Shown: positions 26,472 through 36,189 of the stretch, in pieces | Layout of the letters: the number at the start of each line of letters is the position of its first letter | Position numbering within the stretch: position 1 is the stretch's first letter | Assembly (NCBI RefSeq): GCF_001730365.1 | Contig: NZ_MIKB01000012.1 | Location: 1 to 64,000, forward strand | Length of the DNA: 64,000 bases | Direction: 5' to 3' | Source of the DNA: Enterococcus quebecensis | GTDB taxonomy: Bacteria > Bacillota > Bacilli > Lactobacillales > Enterococcaceae | The notes under the pieces: generated by a model | The model's input: only the letters and a program-made list of their open reading frames with translations | Databases searched by the model: none | Told to the model about the DNA's origin: nothing | Program-made: the position numbers and the translations under genes

Positions 26472-26963
26472 CGCTTTTCTATAATCTAGCTACATGAGCT
26501 AGCTCTTCAGAAAAAAGATAAATCCTGTTAGTGATAAAGACCATCACCAACAGGATTTCCTATTTTTCAGTTAGAGCTGAACAGCTCATTGCGCTTTTCT
26601 ATGATCCAGCTGCATGAGCTAGCTCTTCAGAAAAAAGATAAATCCTATTAGTGATAAAGACCATCACCAACAGGATTTCCTATTTTTCAGTTAGAGCTGA
26701 ACAGCTCATTGCGCTTTTCTATGATCCAGCTGCATGAGCTAGCTCTTCAGAAAAAAGATAAATCCTATTAGTGATAAAGACCATCACCAACAGGATTTCC
26801 TATTTTTCAGTTAGAGCTGAACAGCTCATTGCGCTTTTCTATGATCCAGCTGCATGAGCTAGCTCTTCGGAAAAAAGATAAATCTTATTAGTGATAAAGG
26901 GCATCACCAACAGGATTTCCTATTTTTCAGTTAGAGCTGAACAGCTCATTGCGCTTTTCTATG
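26472..26963. repeat. Tandem array of a 120-bp modular hairpin repeat (four copies plus a partial)
   Basis: Units begin at 26472, 26592, 26712 and 26832, with a partial fifth at 26952. Units 2 and 3 are identical; 1 and 4 differ by a few bases. Each unit has two stems. One is AATCCTGTTAGTGAT against ATCACCAACAGGATT, extended by GAAAAAAGAT/ATTTTTC arms. The other, spanning unit junctions, is AGAGCT(GAAC)AGCTCAT against ATGAGCTAGCTCT. The array fills the gap between convergent menA-like and opuC-type genes. The partial fifth unit runs into the stop codon of the latter (26959-26961). There are no unique spacers, so this is not CRISPR. Confidence 0.95.
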
Positions 26964-27627
26964 AATGTTTACTCGCCGGGTCTAATCGGCGTTCTATCAT
27001 TCCTAATACCCAATCTGTAATGATTGCCATCAAAGCAGTAGGCAAGGCTCCAACAAGGATGATTGCTGTGCCATCTGTTGCATTGGTTCCACGAATAATG
27101 ATATCACCAAGGCCGCCAGCTCCTACAAAAGCACCGATTGCTGTAATTCCAATAGCGACAACTAAAGCATTACGGATTCCTGCCATAATGACAGAAACGG
27201 ATAGAGGCAATTCCACCATATAAAGGCGTTGCCATTTTGTCATCCCCATACCTTTACCTACATCTAAAATGTTACGATCAACCTGAATCATTCCAGTATA
27301 AGTATTTTTGATGATTGGTAAAAGAGAATAGAGAAATACCGTGACAATAACGGTATTTACGCCAAGTCCTAGACCAAGCATTAAAATCGAAAGCATTGCA
27401 AGAGACGGGACTGTTTGAATTAAGTTTGCGATACTAACAATCCAACCGGCCATTTTTCTTCTACGGGCAATGAAAATGCCAATCGGTATCCCGACGATAG
27501 CAGCGAACAATACGCCATAGACAGAAATTAGAAAATGCCGGACAAATTGACTCAATACATAACTGCCGTTTTGTTCGAAGTAATAGAAAAACTGTTGCAG
27601 TAAATTCATATCTTGTAAATTCTGCAT
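26959..27627 (-). CDS. opuCD: Osmoprotectant ABC transporter permease (OpuCD type)
   Basis: This 222-residue permease of the BetW/OpuC type has about six membrane segments and the ABC contact loop GKGMGMTKWQRLYMVELP near residue 128, followed by GITAIGAFVGAGGLGD. It is the last gene of the operon ATPase, permease, binding protein, permease, and its start overlaps the binding-protein stop. The operon would take up glycine betaine, carnitine or choline for osmoprotection. Its TAG stop is formed by the CTATGA sequence of the adjoining repeat array, which suggests that the repeat expanded right against the gene. Confidence 0.9.
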   Translation of the reverse strand: MQNLQDMNLLQQFFYYFEQNGSYVLSQFVRHFLISVYGVLFAAIVGIPIGIFIARRRKMAGWIVSIANLIQTVPSLAMLSILMLGLGLGVNTVIVTVFLYSLLPIIKNTYTGMIQVDRNILDVGKGMGMTKWQRLYMVELPLSVSVIMAGIRNALVVAIGITAIGAFVGAGGLGDIIIRGTNATDGTAIILVGALPTALMAIITDWVLGMIERRLDPASKHS

Positions 27628-28559
27628 TATTTTCCACCTCCATCAGATTCGAAGAAATGGTTTTCTTTTAAGAAATTATCAGCTACAGTTTCAGGTTCCA
27701 TCAAGTCATTGTCTGCCTGATAATTTAGTTTTTGCATGGTTTCTGTGGAAATCTTCCCAGACAATTTAGCAAGAACATCATTTAATTCTGGATGTTTTTT
27801 GAGTAAGGCATCTGTTACTACAGCACAGGCGTCATACGGCGGAAAGAAATGGAGGTCATCTTCTAAAATGACTAAATTATAACTACCGATGCGTCCATCT
27901 GTTGAATAACCTAAAACAACATCCATCTTATTTGCAGCTACAGCATCATAAACGAGACCAATCTGCATTGGAAACACACGTTTAAAATCAAATCCATAGG
28001 TCTCGGTGAACCCTTTGTAGCCGTCACCTTTTCGATCAATCCAAGAAGTATCTACGCCAGCTGTTAATTGGTCGCCGACTTTTTTTAGATCACTGATTGT
28101 TTTTAAGTTATACTTTTTAGCTGTTTCCTGAGTAACCATAAACGCATAGGTGTTAGCAAATCCGTACGAACTAAACCACTGTTGCTGAAATCTTTTTTGA
28201 AATTCTGATTGTACGGCTTCAAACGCTTTTTTAGGATCTTTGATAGGTTCCATATTTAACGTTGTGGTTAAATCCGTTCCAGTATAACGAGCTGCTGAGA
28301 TTTGAGCATCACCATTCATCATTGCTTGATGGTTAATAGTCGTAGTAGCTAAATTATTGATAATGTTTGTTTTTTCATCTGTGTAATGTTCAATCATACC
28401 GGCAACTAAACTTGCTAGTATTTGTGCTTCAGAGGTGATTCCACCAGTAATTGAAATTGTAGAATCATCCGAATTTGAAGATAATCCTGGTAAAGAACAC
28501 CCAGATAATAATAGTATACTGCTAAATGAGAGAAGTAATAATTTTATAGTTCGCTTCAT
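27627..28559 (-). CDS. opuCC: Osmoprotectant-binding lipoprotein (OpuCC type)
   Basis: The 310-residue protein has a lipoprotein signal with lipobox LLSGC (Cys21) and the OpuAC-type binding-protein body: [28 protein letters not shown] at the N-terminus, [23 protein letters not shown], and [23 protein letters not shown]. This is the surface receptor that captures quaternary-amine osmolytes and delivers them to the two permeases. It overlaps the upstream permease by four bases (ATGA) and the downstream one by one base, so the operon is translationally coupled. Confidence 0.93.
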   Translation of the reverse strand: MKRTIKLLLLSFSSILLLSGCSLPGLSSNSDDSTISITGGITSEAQILASLVAGMIEHYTDEKTNIINNLATTTINHQAMMNGDAQISAARYTGTDLTTTLNMEPIKDPKKAFEAVQSEFQKRFQQQWFSSYGFANTYAFMVTQETAKKYNLKTISDLKKVGDQLTAGVDTSWIDRKGDGYKGFTETYGFDFKRVFPMQIGLVYDAVAANKMDVVLGYSTDGRIGSYNLVILEDDLHFFPPYDACAVVTDALLKKHPELNDVLAKLSGKISTETMQKLNYQADNDLMEPETVADNFLKENHFFESDGGGK

Positions 28560-29194
28560 TGTTCGGCCTCCTTTAGTGCTTTAGGAGTCAATTTTTTCTC
28601 TAACAGACCGAGCAATAAGTCTGCAATTAAAGCTAAAATGGTAACAGGAATTGTTCCAGCGAAAATCAAATCAGGTTGATAATTATTTAATCCGCTGAAA
28701 ATAAAGTCTCCAAGACCACCAGCCCCAATGTAAGAAGCCAATGTTGCCCAAGCAATTACATAAACTGCGGCTAATCGAATTCCAGCCATGATGGTTGGCA
28801 TAGCAATGGGTAATTCAACCATGAAAATTGATTGCACATTTGTCATGCCCATACCTTTTGCGGCGTCTTTGTAATCAGAACTGACTTCTTTGATACCAAT
28901 GTAAGTATTCCGTAAAATGGGAAGTAATGAGTAGATAAACAGTGCGATGATCGCTGGAATTTTTCCAACACCAAAAATTGGAATCATTAAAGCAAGCAAT
29001 GCCAATGAAGGAACAGTTTGCAAAGCACTGGTCAGTCCAATAACGATAGCGGCGGTTCTTTTGGTTCTGGTTAGTAAAATCCCGATTGGTACTGCAAAGA
29101 AAACCCCCAAAATAAGTGCCACACCAGAAATAAAAATATGTTCACCTATTTTTGTAACAAGTTCATTTCCTCTTTCTAAAAGAAACTGATTCAT
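28556..29194 (-). CDS. opuCB: Osmoprotectant ABC transporter permease (OpuCB type)
   Basis: A 212-residue permease paralogous to the one at 26959, with [40 protein letters not shown] and [14 protein letters not shown] place the start at 29194 (MNQFLLERG), six to eight bases after GGAGGTG. The frame is open 34 codons further upstream, but that part lies within the ATPase gene and has no ribosome site. With the OpuCD-type permease it would form the heterodimeric membrane channel. Confidence 0.9.
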   Translation of the reverse strand: MNQFLLERGNELVTKIGEHIFISGVALILGVFFAVPIGILLTRTKRTAAIVIGLTSALQTVPSLALLALMIPIFGVGKIPAIIALFIYSLLPILRNTYIGIKEVSSDYKDAAKGMGMTNVQSIFMVELPIAMPTIMAGIRLAAVYVIAWATLASYIGAGGLGDFIFSGLNNYQPDLIFAGTIPVTILALIADLLLGLLEKKLTPKALKEAEQ

Positions 29195-29198
29195 TCTT

Positions 29199-30380
29199 TT
29201 ACACCTCCGCTTGAGGTTGTTTGACATCGGTTGATTCGGTTCCATTAAGCATGTCTGTTTCTTCCTCACCCCAGATAACATCATAAACGATATCAACTAA
29301 AGAAGCTCTGGTTAAGATGCCAACCACTTTTTGTTGATCATCCACAACAGGAACATATTTTAAACCACGTTTTAAAATTCGCTGCAAGGTATCACGCAGT
29401 AAAGAAGATTTTTTTACAAAGAATACTTTTGGATTCATGATATCACTAACACTTGTTGCGGTATTTCTACGGCGGTCTATAGTTTCAACATCAATAAAGC
29501 CTTTTAAAACACCAGTACCATCAACAACTAATAATGTATCTACGCGTTTCTCTCTCATTCGCTTGATCGCTTCTGATAATGATTTTTCTGGTGTGATTGT
29601 AATCGCATTGTTTAGCATTACTTCACCAACTGTTGTAATATCCGGTTTGGCTTGAATCAAGCGATCTTCACCAATTAATTCTTCAACAAATTCATTCACT
29701 GGATGACGTAAAATATTATCCGGTGTATCAAACTGAATGACTTTACCTTCACTCATAATGGCGATACGATTGGCTAATTTTAACGCTTCATCCATATCAT
29801 GAGTTACAAAAACAATAGTTTTACCTAAACGTTCTTGTAAATCTTTGACTAGGTCTTGTAAAGAATCTCTCGTGATTGGGTCTAAGGCACCAAAGGGCTC
29901 ATCCATCAAAATAATATCTTGATTTGCAGCTAAGGCTCTGACCACGCCGATCCGTTGTTGCTGCCCCCCAGAGAGCTCATTTGGATAACGATCCAGCATT
30001 TCTCTAGGTAATTCAACCAAATCGATCATTTTCTCTGCAATTTTATTGCGTTCTTCTAAATCGACTTTTAGCAACTTGGGGACAAGCACAATATTTTCTC
30101 TGATTGTCATGTGTGGCATTAACCCAATGTTTTGGATAACATAACCGATCTTTCTTCGTAGTTCTACTGGATTGATTGTCTGAATATCTTCACCATTGAT
30201 CAAAATTTTTCCTTTTGATGGATCAGTCATACGATTGATCATCCGCATGGAAGTTGTCTTTCCACTGCCACTGGTTCCGATAAAGCAGATAAATTCACCT
30301 TTGTCAAAAGACAGATTGATGTCGTCTACAGCGATTTTACCGCCTTTGTAAATTTTTGAAACATGTTGAAATTCGATCAA
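29199..30380 (-). CDS. opuCA: Osmoprotectant ABC transporter ATPase with CBS domains (OpuCA type)
   Basis: The 393-residue protein is a full ABC ATPase: Walker [11 protein letters not shown] near residue 36, Q-loop, signature [11 protein letters not shown], Walker [13 protein letters not shown], and H-loop FVTHDMDEA. Two C-terminal CBS domains follow from about residue 245; in OpuA/OpuC systems they sense ionic strength or bind c-di-AMP. I start it at TTG 30380 (giving [15 protein letters not shown], the usual OpuCA start), with GAGGTGA five to six bases upstream. The open frame continues 62 codons further but resembles no ABC protein and overlaps the promoter region. It is first in the operon. 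Confidence 0.93.
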   Translation of the reverse strand: MIEFQHVSKIYKGGKIAVDDINLSFDKGEFICFIGTSGSGKTTSMRMINRMTDPSKGKILINGEDIQTINPVELRRKIGYVIQNIGLMPHMTIRENIVLVPKLLKVDLEERNKIAEKMIDLVELPREMLDRYPNELSGGQQQRIGVVRALAANQDIILMDEPFGALDPITRDSLQDLVKDLQERLGKTIVFVTHDMDEALKLANRIAIMSEGKVIQFDTPDNILRHPVNEFVEELIGEDRLIQAKPDITTVGEVMLNNAITITPEKSLSEAIKRMREKRVDTLLVVDGTGVLKGFIDVETIDRRRNTATSVSDIMNPKVFFVKKSSLLRDTLQRILKRGLKYVPVVDDQQKVVGILTRASLVDIVYDVIWGEEETDMLNGTESTDVKQPQAEV

Positions 30381-30619
30381 CTTTCTCACCTCAAATTCTT
30401 TTTCTTGATCTTGTTTCCTAATCGAATTCAGTGAAGAAAAATGGACGTAGAGTATGACTATTCGGTCATTTTCTACGATTTTTCTTTCCGAATAAATTAG
30501 GTTCGTTTGGTGTTTCCTAACAAACGTTTCTACTACTAGTATGCTACAAAACAATGATTTGGACAAATCAGAGGATTTTTTCGGTGTATTAGATCAAAAA
30601 GACGGGTAGTTTTTTTAAT

Positions 30620-30662
30620 CCACTATTATTCTATTGACAATAGTGGAGAATCTTAGTATATT
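30620..30662 (+). promoter_or_regulatory. Promoter with an overlapping 8-bp dyad upstream of the glycosyltransferase
   Basis: TTGACA (30634-30639) and TATATT (30657-30662) are 17 bases apart. CCACTATT (30620-30627) and AATAGTGG (30639-30646) form a perfect dyad around the -35, a natural repressor site. It lies in the 337-base divergent gap 30381-30717. Confidence 0.65.
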
Positions 30663-30663
30663 G

Positions 30664-30691
30664 TTGACTAGAACAGCTACTATTTTATAAC
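30664..30691 (+). promoter_or_regulatory. Second promoter upstream of the glycosyltransferase
   Basis: TTGACT (30664-30669) and TATAAC (30686-30691) are 16 bases apart, giving a start near 30698, about 20 bases before the ATG. Confidence 0.5.
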
Positions 30692-30717
30692 TAATAGGGA
30701 GTGAAAAGGAGAAAGAA

Positions 30718-32706
30718 ATGGAAAAAATTGGGTTAGTTTACTTGGTATTTAGTTTAGGTTATTTATTTTTATTTTACATTTTTTCTAAAAAGGATGAAAG
30801 TTATCGAAAATTCGTTTTATTGGGATTTGTCATTATTCAGCTTATTTACTTGGTATGGCGTTTTATGGTTACGATACCTAATGGTAGCATTGCTGAAATA
30901 ATTGCTGGAAGTCTATTATACTTGGCTGAATTTATGGGATTTGTTCAGTCACTTACGTTGGTTTTCTTATTTTGGAAACCGTATAAACGTCCTGAAAAAT
31001 CTTTGGATGATTTGGAAAGATTACCGACTGTAGATATTTTGATAGCCACATATAATGAAAATATTGAAATTTTAGAGAGAACCGTCGTAGGCTGTTTGTC
31101 CATTGATTATCCGAAAGAGTTAGTGAAGATTTATCTTTGTGACGATGGAAATCGACAACTGGTAAAAAAGTTGGCGGCAAAACATCAAGTTGAATTTATT
31201 GCTCGTCCAACACATGAACACGCCAAAGCAGGGAATTTAAATTATGCGTTAACAAAAACGAATGGACAGATCATAGTAACGCAAGACGCTGATATGGTAC
31301 CAAAACGAGAATTTTTACAACGGACGTTGGGGTATTTTACAGATGATCAAGTCGGATTTATTCAGACGCCTCAAACCTTCTTTAATTCAGATATATTTCA
31401 GCATAATCTGTATTTAGACAGCGAAATTAATAATGAACAAGATTTTTTTATGCGTACTTTGGAAGAAGGAAAAGATCAATTTAATGCGGTTTTATATGTG
31501 GGTAGCAACGCATTATTTAAACGTGATGCGCTGGATTCTATTGGAGGATTTACAACGGGTGTAATTACGGAAGACATGGCTACAGGTTTATTGTTACAAA
31601 ATAATGGTTGGCAAGGAGTATTTGTCAATGAAGCCCTAGCTTCAGGACTTTCTCCAGAAACTTTAGCTGATTATGTAAAACAACGCGATCGCTGGGGACG
31701 AGGGAATGTACAGGTTGCTAAAAAATATACATTGAAAAAATTACAAAATTTAACATTTATTCAAAAATGGTTTTATATTGATGGTGTGATGTATTGGTAT
31801 TCCGGGATGTATAAGTTGGTCTATTTACTTAGTCCATTTTTATATTTAGTTTTGAATATTCCTAGTTTGAACACGACTTTAGCACAATTAGTTGTGTTTT
31901 GGCTGCCGGCTTTTCTGTCAGGTAGTTTAATGTATAAATCAGTTGCCAGAAAAAAATACAATTCCTTTATAAGTAATATTTATGAATTAGTTACGGCGCC
32001 GCAGGTTTCATGGGCAGTTTGGAAAGAAACGCTATTCAGTCAGAAAAAGAACAAAAAATTTCATGTGACCATCAAAGGAGTTCAAGGGGAAAGAAGCTAT
32101 TTTGATTGGCGCAACAGTAAAGTTCAAATCCTGTTATTAGCAGTAAACTGTTTTGCATTGATTTATTACATCCTGCAATTAGATTGGCAATCTTTGCAGT
32201 GGTGGCAGATTTTTTCTATTAATATTTACTGGCTGTTTTATAACATTATCAGTTTAACGGTTGCCGTCTGTGTTGCCTATGAACGACCACGCTTGCCGAT
32301 GAATATTCCTGTTGAGTACCAAGGGAAATTAGTGAAGGAAAATCAGGTTATTCCAGTTCAAATCAATTATTTGGGAGAACGAAGTGTGATTGTCACAGTG
32401 GATCAAAAAGCCCCATTTTTGAATCTATTACTGAATCAAGAGGAAGCATTGCTTTCTTTTCAAAAAATAAAAAATGTAAAAGTGATTCGTTCACGTATTA
32501 TTAATATAGCAGGGAAAGTTGAGATAACATTCAAGATTCAAAAATTTTCACGTAATAATCATTACCGTTGGTTAGGACTTATTTATTCGGATACAAAGTA
32601 TAGAGTAGGAGATGTCCATTCCATCAGAGTAAAATTTTATACGATTTTTAAATATATATTTAAAAATAGAAAAGATGCACAAAAAAATCAACAGTTGTTG
32701 TCATAA
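30718..32706 (+). CDS. Cellulose-synthase-like family 2 glycosyltransferase
   Basis: The 662-residue membrane enzyme has two N-terminal TM segments and a GT2 domain: TVDILIATYNENIEILERTV near residue 103, DDGNR, QDADMVP near residue 190, TEDMATG and QRDRWGRGNVQ near residue 321. These are the D, DxD, ED and QxxRW residues of processive synthases. Several TM segments follow, then a C-terminal segment (ERPRLPMNIPVEYQ...) in the place of the BcsA PilZ domain. The RxxxR and D/NxSxxG marks of c-di-GMP binding are not evident, so that domain looks degenerate. It probably makes and exports a beta-linked polysaccharide. The next two genes encode a lipoprotein and a secreted protein, likely partners. 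Confidence 0.85.
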   Translation: MEKIGLVYLVFSLGYLFLFYIFSKKDESYRKFVLLGFVIIQLIYLVWRFMVTIPNGSIAEIIAGSLLYLAEFMGFVQSLTLVFLFWKPYKRPEKSLDDLERLPTVDILIATYNENIEILERTVVGCLSIDYPKELVKIYLCDDGNRQLVKKLAAKHQVEFIARPTHEHAKAGNLNYALTKTNGQIIVTQDADMVPKREFLQRTLGYFTDDQVGFIQTPQTFFNSDIFQHNLYLDSEINNEQDFFMRTLEEGKDQFNAVLYVGSNALFKRDALDSIGGFTTGVITEDMATGLLLQNNGWQGVFVNEALASGLSPETLADYVKQRDRWGRGNVQVAKKYTLKKLQNLTFIQKWFYIDGVMYWYSGMYKLVYLLSPFLYLVLNIPSLNTTLAQLVVFWLPAFLSGSLMYKSVARKKYNSFISNIYELVTAPQVSWAVWKETLFSQKKNKKFHVTIKGVQGERSYFDWRNSKVQILLLAVNCFALIYYILQLDWQSLQWWQIFSINIYWLFYNIISLTVAVCVAYERPRLPMNIPVEYQGKLVKENQVIPVQINYLGERSVIVTVDQKAPFLNLLLNQEEALLSFQKIKNVKVIRSRIINIAGKVEITFKIQKFSRNNHYRWLGLIYSDTKYRVGDVHSIRVKFYTIFKYIFKNRKDAQKNQQLLS

Positions 32707-32724
32707 AAGGAGCCAATTAGACGT

Positions 32725-33414
32725 ATGAAAAAACAAAAAGTATTTATTATGTTAGTTTTTATGGTTGTTGTTTTGACTGGATGTGCAAAATCTGCAGATC
32801 CTAAAGATGTTACTACAGCTTTCATCAATAATGCCATTTATGGTATAGATAAAGAAGAAGCTGAGAAGTACTTTTATAAATTAGAAGTACCGAGTCAAGC
32901 TGATTTAGTTCGCGATTTTTCTGAGCTATTTGATTTATCAAAAGAACAAGCAGAAGAATTAGTAACTATTTATCAGGAACGACTTGAAAAAGAGACAAGT
33001 TTTTCTGTAAAAATTAAAGACACTACATCGAAAAAACAAAAAGCACAAGTGAGTGTCACAGGTCTGGATCAGACAAAGTTTGATCAGATTGTTGATCAAA
33101 ATACGGATGAAGAATTAGTTCAATGGTTAAAAAAGAAAGGTCATGATAAGATCAATCATTTAGATGATATTGATAAAATTTCCGATGAAAAGCAGTTAAA
33201 CGATATCTTAAAAGAATTAAACACATTAAATGACAAAGACCTTAATCAAATCCAATTTGAAGCACTTAAAAAGACGTTTAAAGAATTGAAAGCAGCAAGT
33301 AAACCAAAAACGATTCACCTAGAACTGGAACCCGATAAAAAAGAGAAAAAGTACTGGATTATTGTAGATGAAGAAAAGCGATTTAATGAATTACTAGATG
33401 CTTTCCAAGGATAA
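32725..33414 (+). CDS. Lipoprotein, DUF5105-like
   Basis: The 229-residue protein begins with a lipoprotein signal (lipobox VLTGC, Cys19). The mature part is helical and charged (DPKDVTTAFINNAIYGIDKEEAEKYFYKL), in the style of the DUF5105 lipoproteins common in enterococci; that assignment is from memory of the pattern. It follows the glycosyltransferase by 18 bases with AAAGGAG, so it is cotranscribed and may be an accessory to polysaccharide export on the outer membrane face. Confidence 0.75.
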   Translation: MKKQKVFIMLVFMVVVLTGCAKSADPKDVTTAFINNAIYGIDKEEAEKYFYKLEVPSQADLVRDFSELFDLSKEQAEELVTIYQERLEKETSFSVKIKDTTSKKQKAQVSVTGLDQTKFDQIVDQNTDEELVQWLKKKGHDKINHLDDIDKISDEKQLNDILKELNTLNDKDLNQIQFEALKKTFKELKAASKPKTIHLELEPDKKEKKYWIIVDEEKRFNELLDAFQG

Positions 33415-33452
33415 CGACAATAAAGAAATATGTTGATTAAGGAGAAGTTAGA

Positions 33453-33977
33453 ATGAAAAAATTTATAGTATTTTGCATAGCTCTTTTGATGATAGGAGTT
33501 GGAACGACCCAGACGGTAAATACTGCGGACGCTGCTTTTTCTAAAGATGAAATCGTCAGAAAACGGTTTGCATTAAAAAAAGAGCGACTATCTGAGATTG
33601 TCACCAAAAAAATAGCTCACGTTGAAAATTCAATCAAAATTAAATTAAAAGAACAAGAAGCAAAGAAAATACAAAAGCAAAAAGAAGAGACCGACAAAAA
33701 AGCAGAAGAAGACAAAAAGAAAGCTATACAAGAGGAAGAAAAAGAGCGAACTATAACACAAAATCAAACTATAGAACCGACACAAGGTGAAGATACCGCA
33801 ACCGCAAGTAATCAGGAAGAAGCCGAAGCGGTTTCTGGTGCCTCTGCCATTGGACGTGAAAGAGGTCAAAAAAATAGAGAGTGGGGCGAACAGCTGCAAG
33901 ATCCTAATTTGACACGAGAAGAGCGTCAAGGTATTATTCAAGAGAAAAAGAATTACAACCGCAATAACCACCGATAA
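33453..33977 (+). CDS. Secreted, highly charged coiled-coil protein, unknown function
   Basis: The 174-residue protein has a signal peptide with probable cleavage after TADA (about residue 27). A Lys/Glu-rich helix follows (KLKEQEAKKIQKQKEETDKK), then a Gln/Thr/Glu-rich linker and a basic C-terminus (NRNNHR). No motif is recognised. It is the third gene of the 30.7-34 kb cluster, 38 bases after the lipoprotein with AAGGAG. Its net charge and polymer neighbours suggest a polysaccharide- or wall-associated role; this is inference. Confidence 0.7.
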   Translation: MKKFIVFCIALLMIGVGTTQTVNTADAAFSKDEIVRKRFALKKERLSEIVTKKIAHVENSIKIKLKEQEAKKIQKQKEETDKKAEEDKKKAIQEEEKERTITQNQTIEPTQGEDTATASNQEEAEAVSGASAIGRERGQKNREWGEQLQDPNLTREERQGIIQEKKNYNRNNHR

Positions 33978-34163
33978 AGGAATAAATACTATTGTGTTCT
34001 AAAGCAAAAAGCATTGAAGTGCGGGGCTGATTTTGATATTTTTGTAGAAAAAAATCAAAATAATTAGCCATAATTGCTCATCGTGTAGTCTATTTATTTC
34101 AGTGGATGTTTATGGAAACAGTGGGTAATTCGTCAGTCAAAACTGTGATAAGGGGATTGAGCG

Positions 34164-34481
34164 ATGAGGGCTTCAAGCCAGTTTAAAAAAGGTGCTTTAG
34201 AAATGTGTGTACTTCATTTTATAAAAAAAGAAGATCGATATGGTTACGAGTTAACACAACGAGTGAATCAGTTTATACCAATTACCGAAGGGGCGCTTTA
34301 CCCAGTTTTGCGTCGACTAGTTAAAGAGTCTTATTGCATCATCTATACTAAAGAATCACCAGATGGTCCTTCCAGAAAGTATTACCAAATGACGGAAAAA
34401 GGAATAGAATATTTGGAAACTTTAGAGCGTGATTGGGATGAATTCGTGGAACAAGTGAGTAAACTGAGGGAGGCAGATTAG
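34164..34481 (+). CDS. PadR-family transcription regulator
   Basis: The 105-residue protein is a short PadR repressor: FKKGALEMCVLHFIKKEDRYGYELTQRV leads into the winged helix ITEGALYPVLRRLVKE, with the dimer helix at the C-terminus (EKGIEYLETLERDWDEFVEQV). Its stop codon overlaps the GTG of the HAAS/DUF4097 gene by one base, the usual pairing in which the PadR protein represses its own operon in response to envelope stress or a drug. The ATG follows AAGGGGATTGAG. Confidence 0.92.
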   Translation: MRASSQFKKGALEMCVLHFIKKEDRYGYELTQRVNQFIPITEGALYPVLRRLVKESYCIIYTKESPDGPSRKYYQMTEKGIEYLETLERDWDEFVEQVSKLREAD

Positions 34482-36037
34482 TGAGCACGATGGAAGAGTA
34501 TTTAAACCAACTAAAAGCTGCTTTTGCTGAAGAAGATATAGAAGATTTTAATGAACTAAAGGAAGATTTGTTGGAGCAGTTGGCCATTTGTTTAGAAGAG
34601 GGACAGACAGAAACGGAGGTTGTCGCAAGACTCGCACCTCCAGAAGAGATAGCAGCAGATTACTACGCAGATTTAAGTTTAGATGCTGCAATCAATGCTA
34701 AAACTTCTGTCGTTCCTAGAGAAGAAATTCAAGACGTATTTATTCAAACACAGAAAAAAAGAATGCAAAAATTTGCAAAAACCGTGTTTAAGGTATTAAA
34801 ACCCTTATTATTGCTAGTGTTGCTAGTCTTATTTTCTTTTTTCTTTATATATATAGTAAAAGAGATTAATGAAGAACGAAATCTAGCTGGGATTCCAACG
34901 GTTTTATGCTTATTACTATTGGCAATTTCTTTACAATTAGCAAAAGGTTGGGTCAGTAAAAAAAGACGTTGGGTCAATGGATTATCAATTAGCTTTGTAG
35001 CAATTGGAGCGGTACTGCTGTTGTTTTTTTCAGTAACTGGTCAGTTGATGTATACAGGCAGACAATATTATAAAGAAATCAATTTATCTTCTAATAACCA
35101 TGCTGCATTCAGTTTTGATTCAGATGCTGATGTTGAGATTACGACTGTAGAAGTGTCTAGTACTGAAAAACCAAGTTTGATGGTCAAAGGTCGATTCAAA
35201 GAAAGTGACATTCAAAAAATAGAAAATGGATCGTATGATAACAAAGTAAACTTGACTTTAGACGAAGAAAACATCTTTGATACATTCACTCGAACAGGTC
35301 GTTCAGAGGTGATTTTCTTTATTCCAAAAGGAACAATTCTTGATGATTTCCACTTAGGATTAAGTCAGGGAGATCTACGTTTATTGGATATTCAAACAAA
35401 AAATTTTGATTTAGATTTGACCTCTGGCGATGTCTACGCGAAAAATATTATCGCAGATGAAGGGAATATAGATAGTAACTATGGAGATGTCATCATAGAG
35501 GAATCAGCAATGAATTTAAAGGTTAAAAGTATTTCTGGTAAAACAGTTATTACTGGTATGTTAGGTGATTTAATGATTGAAGGGGATCAAGGATTATCAA
35601 TTTTGAAATTCTTACGTTCTGACAATGTCGTATTAAACAATCATTCGGGTCGAATGATTTTAGAAGATTCTGAAACGAAGAAACTCGCAGCAACGGCAAC
35701 AGAGGGTCAAGTAATCGTTAAACGAACAAAAGGTGATCTTTTGATGGCCAATGAACAAGGTAAAATTGTTTCAGAAGAAAATCAAGGAACATTAGAATTG
35801 AGAAATGGATATGGTCCAACCATTGTTATACAAAGCAGTAAAGTAAATGCAAATGTTTCAAGTCAATCAGGATTCATCAAATGGCTGCAAGATCCCGATC
35901 AATCGGTCAAGGTTACAGCCAACACAGAGACCGGAGAATTGAAAAATGACTTCTCAAAGGCGTCTGATAGTGGAAAGTATAAAATTGATGTGAAATCTAA
36001 AACCGGAGATATTAAAATTCTCGAAAAAGTTGAATAA
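34481..36037 (+). CDS. HAAS (DUF1700)/DUF4097 fusion membrane protein
   Basis: The 518-residue protein combines three parts. The first is an N-terminal cytoplasmic HAAS/DUF1700-type helical domain (MEEYLNQLKAAFAEEDIEDFNELKEDLLEQ). Next come three membrane segments between about residues 104 and 190. The last is a long extracellular DUF4097 beta-helix-like domain with repeated GDV/GDL turns (LTSGDVYAKNI, YGDVIIEES). DUF4097 also makes up part of the enterococcal antimicrobial-peptide sensor LiaX, though this protein is otherwise different. PadR plus HAAS plus DUF4097 suggests an envelope-stress module. The GTG start overlaps the padR stop. In many species these two domains are separate genes. 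Confidence 0.85.
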   Translation: MSTMEEYLNQLKAAFAEEDIEDFNELKEDLLEQLAICLEEGQTETEVVARLAPPEEIAADYYADLSLDAAINAKTSVVPREEIQDVFIQTQKKRMQKFAKTVFKVLKPLLLLVLLVLFSFFFIYIVKEINEERNLAGIPTVLCLLLLAISLQLAKGWVSKKRRWVNGLSISFVAIGAVLLLFFSVTGQLMYTGRQYYKEINLSSNNHAAFSFDSDADVEITTVEVSSTEKPSLMVKGRFKESDIQKIENGSYDNKVNLTLDEENIFDTFTRTGRSEVIFFIPKGTILDDFHLGLSQGDLRLLDIQTKNFDLDLTSGDVYAKNIIADEGNIDSNYGDVIIEESAMNLKVKSISGKTVITGMLGDLMIEGDQGLSILKFLRSDNVVLNNHSGRMILEDSETKKLAATATEGQVIVKRTKGDLLMANEQGKIVSEENQGTLELRNGYGPTIVIQSSKVNANVSSQSGFIKWLQDPDQSVKVTANTETGELKNDFSKASDSGKYKIDVKSKTGDIKILEKVE

Positions 36038-36120
36038 AAGCAACAAGATCTGATAGTTAGAAAGTTTTTCTAAAAGCCTATGATCATAGGGAATAGTTGG
36101 TACTGAAATTCATAGTTATA

Positions 36121-36163
36121 GAAGTGAGTGGGACAAAATTAGTTTTGTCCCAGCTTCTTTTTT
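36121..36163 (+). terminator. Terminator after the HAAS/DUF4097 gene
   Basis: GAAG..TGGGACAAAA pairs with TTTTGTCCCA..CTTC around TTAG, followed by T6. Confidence 0.9.
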
Positions 36164-36189
36164 CAGGGAAAAAGTTTAAGGAGAAAAAA

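Noticed and set aside
26472-26963. CRISPR array
   Set aside because: The units are continuous 120-bp repeats without unique spacers, and no cas gene is present.
26891-27223. Plus-strand ORF opposite the osmoprotectant permease
   Set aside because: Antisense shadow of a well-supported permease gene; composition is that of its complement and it starts inside the repeat array.
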